DNA of 64,000 nucleotides from Berberis thunbergii. Its lineage: Eukaryota; Streptophyta; Magnoliopsida; Ranunculales; Berberidaceae. Location of the stretch: contig QNQO01006241.1 of the NCBI GenBank assembly GCA_003290165.1, forward strand, positions 121,415-185,414, in the 5' to 3' direction. Of this stretch, positions 23,700 through 36,704 are shown one piece after another (within the stretch, counting starts at the first letter, position 1; every line of letters begins with the position of its first letter). A program made the position numbers and the translations under genes. Below the pieces are notes generated by a model. It did not search any database and was not told the DNA's origin. It was given only the letters and a program-made list of their open reading frames with translations.

Positions 23700-26600
23700 A
23701 GAGACCGTCGAGAGATAGTGCCTTAACTGGAACCCTTGTGTGTTGTGTCCCCTTTGGGCAGTTAGGTTTGGTTGTGGGAGTATTGTCCCCGTTTCGAGTT
23801 TCCTTGTTGGGGTACAACTTCGTGTTGGACTTTATTGTCTTGGGTTTTGAGGGCTATCATTTGATTCTAGGGATGGATTGGTTATCTAGACATCGGGTGA
23901 TCATTAATTGTTTGCATAGGTCGGTGACATTAGCACCACTTGATGTTTTGCCTTGTGTGTTGGCTTGTGAGCCTGATTCTGTTTTTGTGATGTCGAGTTT
24001 TATTGGCTCTCTTTAGGTTTCTAGTATCGACCCCAGTTCTGTCGAGGTTGTGTGTGAGTACCCTGATGTCTTTCGAGAAATTCCTGGTATCCCTCCTCGA
24101 CGTGAGGTAGAGTTTCAGATTGACCTAGTTCCTGGTACTGAACCTATATCTAAATCAACATACAGCTTGCACCTAAGCAATTGGAAGAGATGAAAGTACA
24201 ACTCGAAGATTTGCTTTGTAAGGGGTTTATTCGGCCGAACAATTCACCTTGGGGGGCTCCAGCAATATTTGTGTCTAAAAAGGATGGATCATTGAGGATG
24301 TGCATAGATTATCGGGATCTGAATAAAGTGATTGTCAAGAATAAGTATTCGTTGCCTCGAATTGATGATCTATTGAATCAGTTGAGGGGAGCTATAGTGT
24401 TATCACAGTTGGATTTGCAGTCTGGGTATCACCAGATGAGAGTTGAGGAATACTCCGTTCCAATTACAACTTTTCGAACTCGTTATGGCTTGTTTGAGTT
24501 TCCAGTCATGCCATTGGAATTGACGAATGCAACAGCTTTATTCATGGATTTGATGAATAGATTGTTCAGTCCGTATTTGGACAAGTTTGTGGTAGTCTTC
24601 ATTGACGATATCTTGGTGTACTTGAGGAGTTTAGAGGAGCACAGAAAGCACCTTCACATTGTTTTGCAGACACTCAGAGAAAATCAGTTGTATGCGAAGT
24701 TCAGTAAGTGTCATTTCTGGGAGCCTAAAGTTCGATTTCTCGGATATGTCATTTCTAGTGAAGGTATTGCAGTGGATCCCAAGAAAGTCGAAGCAATGAA
24801 GTCTTGGAGACGACTGAGTAGTGTGATGGAAATTCGTAGTTTTTTTTGTTTGGTCGGTTATTACCGATGGTTTATCGATAAATTTTCACTGATTGTGGCA
24901 CCACTCACTCTGTTAACAATGAAGAATGTTCCTTTTGTATGGTCAGAGAAGTGTGAAGAAGCTTTTGAAACTTTGAAGCTTCGGTTGACTTCAACACCGG
25001 TGTTGACTATTTCGACACCTGTTAGCCGACTGGTGGTATTTACCGATGCTTGCGGTACATGATTGGGTGGATTGTTGTGCGGGACAAGAGGGTCGGAGCC
25101 TATGCGTCTCGATAGTTGAAATCCATGAGAGAAGATATCTGACACATGATTTAGAGTTGGCAGCCATAGTCTTTGCTTTGAAGATCTGGAGACATTATCT
25201 GTATGGTGAGAGGTTCGAGTTGCTCACATATCACAAAAGTTTGAAGTATCTATTCACCCAGAGGGAGTTGAATATGAGGCAACGACGATGACTTGATTTT
25301 CTTAGCAGCTATGACTTCGAGATATAGTATCAGCCTGGTAGGGCCAATGTGGTTGCTGATGCCTTGAGTAGACGACCTGAAGTGATAGCAATCATGATGA
25401 TTCAGGAGTATTGAACACTTTAGACATTAGCTTCATTTGTAGTTCAGTCTACTTACAGTACAGAAGGCAACATGATAGTGGGTTTAGCAGTTTATCCATC
25501 ATTGATCAGTAGAATGGTGGCAAGGCAAACTTGTGATCCAGTGATTTTGAGATAGATAGCAGATTTGGTAGTGGACACACTGGATGAGTGCCCTACAGAT
25601 TGGTCAGTTGGTTCAGATGGAGGGTTGAGGTTTCGTGGGCGGCTTTGTGTTTCGTCTGATGAGGAGTTGCGGAGAGATATCTTACATGAAGCTCATAGAT
25701 CTCGTTTCTCCATTCACCCCGGTGGAACGAAGATGTATCGAGATTTGAGACGTTTTTTCGGGTGGCATGGCATGAAGAAAGATATTGGAGTGTTTGTGGC
25801 ACTGTGTGCGACTTGTCAGCAGGTAAAAGCCGAACATCAGATACCATCTAGGTTATTGCAACTATTGAAGATCCCGACATGGAAGTGGGAGTATATCACT
25901 ATGGATTTCGTCGATGGACTTCCACGATTTAGGAAAGGTCATGAGTCGATATGGGTCATTATTGATTGGTTGACGAAGTGTGCACATTTGATTCCTGTTA
26001 GTATGAATCGGACAACAGACAATCTAGCGGTGTTGTTCATTTGGGAGATAGTCCGCCTTCATGGGTCGCTTGTTTCGATTGTATCCGATCGAGATCCGGT
26101 TTTCATAGCCCACTTCTGGCAGAGCTTTTAGCAAGCTATGGGTACTAGATTGGACATGAGTACAACATATCATCCACGGATAGATGGCCAGTTTGAGAGA
26201 GTGAATCAGGTAGTGGAAGACATGCTTAGAGCGTTCATTTTAGACTTTGAAGGCAGTTGGGAAGATCACCTACTGTTGTGCGAGTTTGCGTACAACAACA
26301 GCTACCACGTAAGTATTGGCATGACACCATTGGAGGCACTCTACGGATGACCATGTAGGTCCCCTGTTTGTTGGGCAGAGATTGGAGAGTCAGCTGTGAT
26401 GGGGCCGAATGTGATCAGAGAAACCGTTGAGAAGATTGAGCTGATTAGAACGCGTTTGTTGACAGCCCAGAGCAAACAGAAGAGTTACGCTGAAAGGATG
26501 CGTAAGGAGTTGGAGTTTGTTGTTGGCGATAAAGCCTTTCTGAATGTTTCTCCGATGCGCGGAGTTGTTAGGTTCAGAAGTCGAGGGAAGCTTGCACCAA

Positions 26601-26940
26601 GATATGTAGGACCCTATGAGATTACTGAGAGGACTGGATCAGTGGCCTACAGATTGGTTTTGTCGCAAAGTATGTCAGGTCTCCACGACGTGTTTCACGT
26701 ATCCATGTTGCAAAAGTGTTTGGCAGACCTGTCACAGATTGTGGAGCTTGCTGAGTTGGAAATATTCTGATGAGTTGACTTATCCAGTGAGGCTAGTAGC
26801 CATTGTTGATGATGACGTGAAACAACTTTGACTGAGGACGGTGAAGTTAGTGAAGGTCCAGTGGAGCCACCGAGAAGGTGACATGACTTGGGAGCTGGAG
26901 GATTAGATGAGATAGAAATACCCTGAGCTTTTCACCTAGT
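23700..26940 (+). pseudogene. Decayed pol of the Tekay-type element (PR-RT-RH-INT-chromodomain)
   Basis: Protease end: GYHLILGMDWLSRHRVI near 23850. Reverse transcriptase: open frame 24181-25062 with [17 protein letters not shown], the catalytic box [11 protein letters not shown] and [11 protein letters not shown]; the usual FGLTNAP is changed to LELTNAT. RNase H follows to about 25400. Integrase: zinc HHCC (HRSRFSIHPGGTK ... CATCQ), catalytic Asp in ITMDFVDGLPR, second Asp in VSDRDPVF and Glu in GQFERVNQ. A chromodomain-like tail ends WELED...KYPELF at 26890-26937. Breaks include stops at 26129-26131 and 26348-26350, both explainable as C-to-T changes in CAG and CGA codons. Confidence 0.88.
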
Positions 26941-27001
26941 ATGTCTTGTCGTTGCTTGGTTCGATCTCGAGGACGAGATCTCTTTTAAGGTGTGTGTGAG
27001 G

Positions 27002-29298
27002 TGATATTTGTAGTTTTTTTTTCGATTATTCGATTTGCTTTTTGATTATTTGATTTGCCTAACTTCGGATTTTTGAAATTTGTTTCAATGGTATGAATTT
27101 AGTCAAATTTAATTTTCGTTTAAAAAAAAGGATTTTGGAGGGTGGGATGTACTCAGGTTTTTGGTGGGGGCACATAGCCACCCACACATTAAAAGAAAAC
27201 TTCCCCTTTCTCTTCTTCTTCTTCTTCATTTTTTTCTTATAGTGCGCGTTCTTCCCCTGCGACAATCGTTCTTTTCCGGTGTGCAATCACATGATTCGCC
27301 GATTTTTCCTCCCAAATCTCATCATCTCTTTCTCATTTTCTTCCTCTTTTCCCCCTCTCCTTCTTGCTCGAGTTTTTTCGCTTTAAAAACAGAAAAATTA
27401 GGTTGTGAGCTTGATCAGAGTTGTTGTTGTCGATGAAAACAATGTTGCTCTAATCAGCCTCTCAGGTGGTTGCTGGGACGTCGTTTGGAATCTGTAAACC
27501 CCACATGCAAGGGTGGTTTCAGAGTTGGCTGGAATTTCTAAGAAAAATTAGTGTGCATGTCCATTAGGAAGGTTCTCCAACGTAAATCCAAGCTTTGATT
27601 GCGTGGGCGAGCTGCGATTCATCATTCCAGTTGTTCTTGGACCTATTTCGGCCTGTTGTGCTGTTCGAAGGCAATCAAACCGGAGTAGAGTGGTTTTCAA
27701 TGAGTTTTCGCAGGATTTTGGGCTTATACGTTGTGTTTTCGAGTTTGCTTGGTATGACACGGTTGGATTATCTCCTGGTTTAATAACCTGATTTTTAATT
27801 GCAAAATTGTATTGACTCAAAAAGGAGTTAGTTAATATGACCTATGTCAGCAGTTCGTGTGTTTTATCATAAATTGTCGAGTCTTGAGCTTGTATGCGTG
27901 TTCGACTCGAGGGACTTTATTGTTGTTAATTGGGTCATGTTGAGACTCTAGTGTAGTCGTGGATTTATGAAAATTTCCTAGCTGATTATTGTTACATATC
28001 AGTTACATTAGATTTTGTATAGACTCGTACGATTTATTTACATACTCGAACAAATAAAAATTAGCTAGCCGTAAATTCTGCAATTGTAGCTTTTATGGGA
28101 TACATCCATGCTGATATTATTGTAAGTGTCTTTACCCCATTGTAATGCCTTGTGTTGATGCTTAAGAGCATGTTCGCATCGTGAGTTTGGTGGTGCTTGA
28201 GATGACTCGCACCTACAGACATTGAGGACGCTATTGTATATGGCAAGTTTGCTGAGGTCCGGTGAGCTCCCGCGTGCACTTGCCACTAGAGAGTGCAGTA
28301 AGACGGGTCCCGGAGGACGTGCTTCGGAGATTACTCACTTTCCCCCCCAACACGACTGAGTTTGATTTGTGTTAGGTTGGTCGTGTTAGGCTAGTCGTTA
28401 AGGACGTTTTAGTTAGTATTGGGCATATGGCACCCTATTAGGATACAAACAAGCCCGAAGTGATACTGGTGCATATTGTGGAATGTGTCTGGGTGAAACA
28501 CATTCGTTGGGTATGTGGATACCTACGATATGAGACACTTACATAGATATTTTCTTAAGGTTTCGATTTGATGGCCATACTTAGGAGGCTATGCAAGATT
28601 ACGTTAGTGTCTTTGCTTTCATCACTTGATTTTTACCATGTTTGAATCACCTGTAGTGACCGTCATATCTCGTAAACTTGTAGTTATTGGTTACTATGAA
28701 ATGCTTGTGTTGGTGCTTGAACTTAAAAATATGATCCTTTGAGACTCGGTGTGATTCGGACTTTAGAACTTTTATAGGGACACATCTTCCATGTTATGGA
28801 TCTTATATCTAGGATTACTTACTTATTCATTACTGTGTGGCATGGATTTCTCCTATATATTGTTTTGTTATTTGTATTTAGTTCACTCGCAATAGCTAGC
28901 TTTGTGTTTTGTTGACCCCGCAAGGGGTATGCTTCTATTGGAGTGCAGGCAGTGTTGGCATTCCTACTGATCATGGTGCTTAGGCCCAGTTTCCAGATGT
29001 AGACTTGTTTTGTGCTGTTTAGTCGTGTCCACCCTGTATGGGTATGTTTTGCTTCGTTTGTATTACCTTGTTAAATACTAGATGTTTGTATATATTGGTA
29101 TTGTCGCTATGACTTTGGCGGGGCGATTTGAATAATTTTTATTTTATTCAATTTATATCGTAGTTGTTATTTCCGTTTGATTCTCGTTTCAAGAATATGT
29201 TATATTATGATGTTGTGTTCAATTTCGATCTGCCTGTATTATGGGTTTAGTTCACGTACCAGCATGTTACGGTTCCCATGGCGGGTCGGGGCGTGACA
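27002..29298 (+). repeat. 3' LTR of the Tekay-type element
   Basis: It begins near GTGATATTTGTAG after TCTCTTTTAAGGTGTGTG and ends GGGTCGGGGCGTGACA. A complete solo copy of this LTR family at 54520-57378 starts TGTGATATCTGTG, which supports the boundary. About 2.3 kb long. Confidence 0.85.
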
Positions 29299-29489
29299 CA
29301 GGGTGTCGTAAGTGATGTCCTTAGCTTATCAGTGCTCATATTCTACAATTTACACTAATCTATATTCTGAATCTACTTCCTGGAGACTTCTATTGGTTGT
29401 TCTTTCTTCAAAAGGTTGAGTGATAAAGATAGCAATCAGCTTCAAGGAACAATTACTGAAAATGATATTATTTGGGTTTTACATCATGA

Positions 29490-30140
29490 TGTTGTTCTAT
29501 CAATTGATATTATAAACAAGACAATGTAAAGTAAATGAAAATAAATAAAACACATACCATACAAAGCAATTTAACGTGGTTCGGCAAGTTTGCCTACATC
29601 CACGGGCAAAAAGAATAACTTTACTAGTGAGATCGAAGAGTACAAATGGAGAGAATTACACAATGTCAATGACATTAAATACAAACGTGTCTAAGCAACA
29701 CCATGGATAACGCGGGGTGCGTATATCCTTCACAAAGAAAAAAAAATTCTTTTTCTTTTTCTCTTTGTCCTCGCTCTCTCTCCTCTCCTTCAGATACACA
29801 CACAGAGATATAGGGGTTGAAGAACCCTAATTTCTCTCATCTCATAGAGTTCTCAAGCTCTCAAGGAAGAAGAATTGATACTGAAGAGGAGGGGGGACCT
29901 CCCTTTACAGCCACCTGAGTCGGTGGAAAGAGGTGGTGATGGAGGTTTCCATCACCTTCCATCGTCTTCTCCTTCTTCCATCTCAAATCTTTTAGCAGAT
30001 TCATCAATCCAGCCCACAATCCAGTAGATTCGAGCTGTCCTCTTCATGATCCAACAAACAACATGTCGATTCAAGCAGAAATCAATGCGACATGCCAAAA
30101 TCCAGCCCAGGTATGCCCTGTTACTTTTTGTATTTCAACA
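29490..30140 (-). repeat. 3' LTR of the TNT1-like copia element
   Basis: On the minus strand it starts TGTTGAAATACAAAAAG after a purine-rich AAGGTGGAG and ends ...GAACAACA near 29490. It matches the 5' LTR except for a deletion of about 60 bp near its inner end (between TGTTGT and ATAAACAAG on the plus strand). Confidence 0.8.
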
Positions 30141-30347
30141 ATTCTCCACCTTGGTGAAGATTTCACAAATATGAGCCGATTACACAAGCATTATCCGTCT
30201 TTGCCCTTCACACCCCAAAAGGGGTCAACACACACGAATGATGTTGATCGAATCCAAACAATGTTGGAATTTGACCCCAGAAACTATCTTTGTCAACATA
30301 TCTGCAGGATTCTCTTTGGTGTCAATCTTCTTCGGTAAGATGTCACC

Positions 30348-33300
30348 TTATTCTATGATTTCTCGCACAAAGTGAAAACGAACATCAATGTGCTTTGTAC
30401 ATGCATGATGAACTTGATTCTTCGCCAAATAAATGACACTCATACTATCACAAAAGACATCTAGATGGTCTTGTACTACACCCAAGTCATCAAGCAACCT
30501 TTGAAGCCAAATTGCTTCCTTAACGGCTACTGCAACCACCATATACTTAGCTTCAGTTGTAGACAATGCAACTGTAGACTGCAACATAGATCTCCAACTT
30601 ATTGATCCATTAGCAAGAGTAAAGATATAACTAGTAGTTGATCGCTGCTTATCCAGATCTCCTGCATAATCTGAATCCACATAACCAACACAATGTTGAC
30701 CATTACTCACAGCCTTTCCAAAAAGTAAACCAACATCTACTGTACCCAGGATGTGCCGTAGAATCCATTTCACTGCTTGCCAGTGTCCTTTACCTGGATC
30801 ATGCATGTACCGACTTACCATACTGACTGCGTGTGAAATGTCGGGCCTCGTACACACCATTGCATACATTAAGCTTTGTACTGCATTTGCATATGGCACT
30901 TGAGCTATGTACTCTCGTTCCTTTTCAATGCTATGAGACATAGAAGCTGAAAGCTTAAAGTTAGGGGCAAAAGGTGTACTAACCAATTTTGTGTTGTCGT
31001 TCATCTCAAATCATTGTAACACCTTCTTCAAATTGCTTGTTGTGACAAGCTCACAGTTCCCTTCACCCTGTCTTTTCGAATTTCCATGCCAAGGATCTTC
31101 TTAGCTTCACCAAGATCCTTCATTTCAAACTGAGTTCTCATCTGGTATTTCAACTTATCAATCTCATACTTGCTCTTGGAGGCTATAAGCATATCATCTA
31201 CATATAAGAGCAAATATATAAAGGAACCATCACGAAGCTTTCGAAAGTAGACACAATGATCATAATGGCTTCAAGTGTACTTCTGCCCTAGCATAAACCG
31301 ATCAAACCGCTTGTACCACTGTCTTGGAGACTGCTTCAACCTAGTTTACACACACAATTTTTATTCTTTGCAACCTTATACCCGCTTGGCTGAGTCATAT
31401 AGATCTCCTCCTTTAATTTACCATGTAAAAACACAGTTTTTACATCTAATCGAGCTAACTCAAGATCAAATTGTGCAACCATGGCTAGCAAAATTCGAAT
31501 GGAAGAGTGTTTCACAACTGGAGAAAAGACTTCAACGTAGTCTATACCTTTCTTCTGAGCATAACCTTTCGCAGCTAACCTTGCCTTAAAGCGCACACCA
31601 TCACTAGGAGATCATTCTTTCTTTGTGTATACCCATTTGCACCCCAATAGTTTTCTTACCTTTCGGTAAGCTACACAATTCCCATGTTTCATTCTTATGA
31701 AAAGATTGCATCTCTTAATCAATAGCCTTCTTCCATTGTTCACAGTCGGTACTTTGAATTGCCTCTTTATAGGTAGAAGGCACTCCATCCTCAACTACTG
31801 GAAGTGCATAGGCGACACAGTCACTAAACCTTTGAGGATGTTTTATATTCCCCTTTGGTCTACTTGTTGCAATTGATTCCTGAATTGGAATCTCTGGAAC
31901 GTCATCAACTATATCTACTGCAGTCTCACTATTTGTGTCTTCATCTACACCCACTGTGGAATCAGTAGGTACTACATCTGTAGATACAAGACTAACTGGA
32001 ACACGTAGAGTAGCATCAATTTCCACCTGCTGTGAATTTTCTATGATCGAACTCTCCAATTGCTGAGAGTTCTTTGGCTTCAGCATAGAAGCCTCATCAA
32101 AAGTCACATCCCTACTAATAACAATCTTCCTAGATTCAGGAACCCATAACTTATGGCCTTTTACACCATCCATGAATCAAGAAAATAGATTTCTTGGCTC
32201 AGGGATCTAACTTACTTTCTTGAACATGAAAGTAAGTAGGACAACCAAAGATATGCAATCTATCATAATCATTAGCGGGATTTTCAGACCATACCTCAAT
32301 AGAAGTTTTTTCATCAATTGCAGTCGCAGGCAACCTGTTGATGAGATGGTAGACATATGTCACAACCTCAGCCGAAAACGCTTTGCCTAATCCAGCATTG
32401 GACAACATACAACAAACCTTTTCTAGCAATGTACGGTTCATGTGTTCTGCCACCCCATTTTGTTGCGGAGTATATCTAACCATGAAGTGTCTGACAATTC
32501 CCTCATTTTGACATACTTGCAAGAACGGATCAGTTTTGTATTCACCTCCATTATCTGAACGGAGCCTTCTGATCTTTCTGCCAGTCTATGTTTCAATCAT
32601 CTTTTTCCACTTCAGGAACACATTCAAGACTTCATTTAATGTTTCATGGTGTACACCCACACACGTCTTGAACAATCATCTACAAAAGTGAAATAACGCA
32701 TACCTTTCAATGATGCTTGCTTGGCAAGTCCCCAAACGTCCGAGTGAACATAATCAAGAGTCCTACGAGTATGGTGGATAGCGGTGCCAAACTTGACTAT
32801 TGTTTTCTTTCCCATTACACAATGTTCACAAAATTCTAACTTGCAGGTCTTAACACATTTTAGCAAACCTTGTTTCACAAGAGTTTGCATACTCTTCATA
32901 CCAACATGCCCTAAACGCGTGTCCCACAATCTGGTCGTATCACAAGAAGTACTTGCAGTCTCAGTAACTGCAACTTCACCCGTAATTGTATTCCCGGTCA
33001 AGAAATATAAATTATCTCTTTTGATTGCCTTCACCACCACCATTGCACCAGACACAACCTTGAGAACATCATTTGACACGATTATCTTGTAACCTTTGGT
33101 ATCCAAGGAACTCACTGAGATGAGATTCTTCTTCAAAGTAGGAACATACCTTCTTTCAAATCCTGAACTATACCATCAAACATCTTCAGTCGGATTGTAC
33201 ATATCCTTTCTGTTTTGCATGTCTGATCATTACCCATCAAAACAGCTCCACCATCTAGCCATTTAAAGCTAGAAACCAGTCTCTATGGGGATACATATGA

Positions 33301-33390
33301 TAAGTGCAACCCGAATTGACAATCCACTCATCAGTGGAACACATCATCGCTGATATAGATAAGGAATACTCATCAGAATCTTCATCACTA
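30348..33390 (-). pseudogene. Decayed pol of the TNT1-like copia element
   Basis: Integrase: LWDTRLGHVGMKSMQTLVK, cysteines in CEHCVMGK, catalytic Asp in VHSDVWG and FVDDCSRR, and Glu in NGVAEHMNRTL on the next open piece. Reverse transcriptase: VFSPVVKHSSIRILLAMVA and the catalytic LLYVDDMLIAS. RNase H: GYVDSDYAGDLDKQRSTTSY, STTEAKYM, FCDSMSVIYLAKN, then HIDVRFHFVREI. The frame is broken between about 32640-32520, 32200-32170, 31610-31600, 31330-31215 and 31030-31005. Confidence 0.88.
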
Positions 33391-34210
33391 CGCTTGACAA
33401 CATTCACATTGGTGCGTTTCTTCCCTTTCTCTTTGGCTTTGATTTTTCAGACAATCTTTGACCCAATACCCTTTCTGATGACAGTAAGCGCATTCATTTA
33501 TCGCCGGAGCCTTTGACCCACTTCTAGATTTGGATCGAGATTTATCTTTTTTACCACCAAATTTTCTACTTTTTGATCTTCCCCTCGCAGTCAATGCTTC
33601 AGACGCTGCATCACTATGGACTTTGAGGTCCATCTTCCTGTACTCGTAATTGAGTAGCGTTGTAGCAATCTCATCATAATTTAATGATTCTTTTTTCGTT
33701 AATAAAGTTGTCACGAGATGCTCATATTCTTTTGAAAGGGAATTCAAAAGGCACAAAGCCTTATAATTCTCTGGAACAATTTCTTCTAAATTCAATATGT
33801 CTGCAATTGGCCTATTGAATTCATCCAGATGCTCAGACAAAGTAATACATTGTCTCATATTCATCTGGAAAAGTTGTTTCATGAGGAAGAGTTTACTTTG
33901 AATACTCTTCGCCATATACTTATCTTCCAACTTTTTCCACAATACTTTAGTGGGGGATTTTTTCATGACGAAGTATTTTCGTTCCTTCGCTAAACACAGT
34001 CGGATAGATCCACATGCTTGCTGATTCAATTTGTTCAAAACATTCTCTAAATTATGTTGTGCGAGCACAACCAATACTTCACATTGCCACAAGCTGAAAT
34101 TGTTCTTGCAATAAAAGTTACCGATTGTAGCGGTAATCATTTTCGAACTGGAACCTAAACTCGACGTCTTTGTCATGTTTCTCAATACTTCCATCAAAAC
34201 TATCAATTCA
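33388..34210 (-). pseudogene. gag of the TNT1-like copia element
   Basis: The open piece includes NFSLWQCEVLVVLAQHNLE, the segment LSEHLDEFNRPIADILNLEE and LTTLLTKKESLNYDEI-like text, then a basic serine/arginine linker and a zinc knuckle CAYCHQKGYWVKDC (CX2CX4HX4C with a tryptophan in place of the usual histidine). This matches TNT1-type gag. Confidence 0.85.
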
Positions 34211-34252
34211 CACAAACAAACCAAGGAAATACCTTTGGCTCTGATACCAATT

Positions 34253-34836
34253 TGTTGTGTCTCGCGAAAGCGTAACAGATTGCGGAACACAATTGATAGT
34301 TGCAATAGAAAGTAATAAATCCAATGTATAAACAAGACAATGTAAAGTAAATGAAAATAAATAAAACATGTACCGCACAAAACAATTTAACGTGGTTCGA
34401 CAAGTTTGCCTACATCCACGGGCAAAGAGAATAGTTTTACTAGTGAGATCGAAGAGTACAAATGGAGAGAATTACATAATGTCAACGATGTTAAATACAA
34501 ACGTGTCTAAGTGACACCACGGATAACACGGGGTGCGTATATCTTTCACAAAGAAAAAAACCGTCCTTTTCTTTTTCTTTTTCTTTTTCTTTTTCCTTTT
34601 CTTTTTCTCTCTCTCCTCTCCTTCACATACACACAGAGATAATGGGGATGAAGAACCCTAATTTCTCTCATCTCATAGAGTTCTCAAGCTCTCAAGGAAG
34701 AAGATTGATACTGAAGAGGAGGGGGAACCTCCATTTATAGCTACCTGAGGCGGTGATGGAGGGTTCCATCACCTTCCACCACCATCTTCTTCTTCCATCC
34801 CAAATCTTTCAACATATTCATCAATCCAGCCCACAG
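34253..34836 (-). repeat. 5' LTR of the TNT1-like copia element (outer end lost)
   Basis: It is homologous to 29490-30140 but stops at AGCCCACA, lacking roughly the first 100 bp of the LTR on the minus strand. A TATAAATGG on the minus strand near 34733-34741 is a likely TATA box. The sequence contains a (CTTTTT)n run at 34563-34612 that is longer than in the other LTR. Confidence 0.8.
34563..34612. repeat. CTTTTT microsatellite within the copia LTR
   Basis: About eight tandem CTTTTT units with one interruption; the corresponding site in the partner LTR (near 29750) has only two or three. Confidence 0.8.
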
Positions 34837-34876
34837 AGATGTTTTTGAGAGATTTAGCAGAACGGGTTGTTGCTCG

Positions 34877-35565
34877 TAGGGGTGGGCATCCAATCTCGCA
34901 TTTTCGATCTCATCCTGTCCCAATTTTTTGGGTCCTTTTAGGATGGATCAAACTCATCATGATCCCATCCCGCCTCGATCTAGAGTGGGATGGGATCGGA
35001 ATGAAGATTTTTTCAATCTCGTCCCAAACTTATTTATTTAATATTTGTTATTAATTTTAATCAAACTATTCTTCTAAAGAAACGTTTAGGATGTACTGAA
35101 ATTAAATCAAAACATCTATTGTTTGAAAACTTGCTTGATTTGGTACTCTTTGTTTAGATAGAAACTTCAGTTTGAATATTTTTGGTCGAGTAGGACCCAT
35201 GAAAATTTATGGGTTTTTTTTTCATAGTTTAGATTGGTTATAAGACAACTATTCTTATAGAAAATAATGGAAAATGATGGTATTGGTTTAGTTTTGCACT
35301 ATGAGTTGGAAATTTGGTTAATGAGCAATATTTTTCATTTTTGAACTTATATTAAGATAATTTGAGAATTTATATCATTCATACAAGATACAATTGGGAG
35401 TAATGTGAGATGAAATTTTATATTGTTATGATGAAAGCTATATGTATATAAATTAGGCATTATTGGTGTGTGAGCAATGTGAAATGATTTTTTATTGGAA
35501 GACTATTGAGTACACGTTCATCCCGTCCCGATCCCAAATGAACAAGATGAGATAGGGATGAGGTC
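34877..35565. mobile_element. Truncated hAT-type element, relative of 877-1705
   Basis: It starts TAGGGGTGGGCATC and runs parallel to the reverse complement of 877-1705, including the CCCATCCCGCCTCGATCTAG and GGATGAAGATTTT-type subterminal motifs. Near its right end GATGAGATAGGGATG still matches, but the last 40 bp or so with the second TIR are missing. No TSD can therefore be found. Confidence 0.8.
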
Positions 35566-35589
35566 CATTTTTCAATTCCTGGAAAAGGC

Positions 35590-35738
35590 ATGGGTGGAGG
35601 AGAGTTACCAGAGGATGAAAGCGCTACTATGCAACACGACGTTCACTACTATGTGAGACGATGTTGGCCACACCTCGACTACCCGCTTCCAGGGTATCAT
35701 ATAGTCACACCACCACACGTACTCGACTTCCAAAAAGT
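35590..35738 (+). other. Exon-like open segment with a perfect splice donor, unidentified
   Basis: From ATG at 35590 an open stretch reads MGGGELPEDESATMQHDVHY and continues to PPHVLDFQK, ending at AAAAA|GTAAGT, a consensus donor. The text looks protein-like. No next exon or family recognised. It could be a captured exon or chance. Confidence 0.25.
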
Positions 35739-36349
35739 AAGTCATTTCACTTGTGTGATTTCTTTTTCATTTTGGTCAAGAGGATAAGAAGGTTCCCATA
35801 GAGGCAAAGATAGTGAGCGACAGAGTTTATATTGACACATATTGGGATTTTTTTGTGGTACAAGATTATGCACACGAGTCTTCTCAACATGTTTATTGCA
35901 AATTATGGTTCCACCTTGCAACTTTTATGGGTTGGTGTTACTTTCGTAAGTATGTAAGTAGTAAGTTCTGAGATTGTCTACTTCGTGTGCACTTCGACTT
36001 GTGTTTTGTGTCGGTTGCTTGTGTTCGTCGGACTTCTTCGACTTCAAACTTGCGGACGGGCTTCTTCAACCCGAGAGGGTGACGTAACGATGGATTTAGT
36101 TTGTTTATTTTATTTAGATTTGTTGGGTCGGCCCTAAGTAAGCCCATTAAAATAATTGGAGCAATATCATTAAATTGCTTGATTTGCAAGTGAGGTTTAG
36201 TATATTGATGGATATGAATTGAGTTTATTTATCTTTATTTTTTAGGTTTAGTTTGTTACTTTTAGATTTAGTTTAATTTGATTTGTTGTAGAATTCATTA
36301 GATTATGATCTGATTAAGATGGCTTGGGGTGGAGACATGCACAAATGAC
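35739..36349. other. Intergenic, nothing recognised
   Basis: AT-rich; no frame or repeat that I can assign. The 5' end of the LINE that follows is not defined, so part of this may belong to it. Confidence 0.4.
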
Positions 36350-36704
36350 TTTTGTTCCTTTTTAATGTGTTGCAGGTGGGTCTCCTCAGAGTGTGGAGAA
36401 AGGACAAATTTGAATGTTTGGGTACTTTCCCATGTGTCTTCTCCCTTTCTATTCAATTTCATAATTTGGTTTATGATTTTCAGTGGATCCTTTCCAATAT
36501 TTATGGCCCATCAGTAGATGTTCATAGAGATTAATTTTGGGATGAGATTCAGTCTATTCAAGGCTCATGGGACAAAACTTGGTTGCAGTGTGGTGATTTC
36601 AATGTAATCAAAGAAATTGAGGATAATGATAGAACTCAAATTAGGAATTTCAAGTCCTTCATTAACAAGTTTGCTCTTAATGATTTTTGAGTCAGTCTAA
36701 ATGG
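36350..36704 (+). pseudogene. LINE piece 1: endonuclease domain
   Basis: Reads VWRKDKFECLGTFP, then QWILSNIYGPSVDVHRD, and the endonuclease motif TWLQCGDFNVIKEIEDNDR (the G-D-F-N-V box). The usual arginine-rich end follows until the insertion at about 36705. Confidence 0.85.

Larger units (their letters stand above)
20061..29298 (+). mobile_element. Tekay/Del-type Ty3/gypsy chromovirus, decayed
   Basis: About 9.2 kb with LTRs over 2 kb long, a primer-binding site matching initiator tRNA-Met, gag with a CCHC remnant, protease (GMDWL), reverse transcriptase, RNase H, integrase and a C-terminal chromodomain-like stretch. Domain order PR-RT-RH-INT-chromodomain defines chromoviruses, and very long LTRs fit the Tekay/Del lineage. 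The 5' LTR lacks about 60-100 bp at its start. Many stops make it non-functional. Confidence 0.9.
29490..34836 (-). mobile_element. TNT1-like Ty1/copia element, decayed
   Basis: It lies on the minus strand. The 5' LTR is at 34253-34836 (truncated at its outer end), a primer-binding site TGGTATCAGAGCC at 34249-34237, gag at about 34210-33390, then protease, integrase, reverse transcriptase and RNase H to 30348, and a complete-looking 3' LTR at 29490-30140. Copia domain order (INT before RT) is clear. Stops and frameshifts split the polyprotein into at least seven open pieces. Confidence 0.9.
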
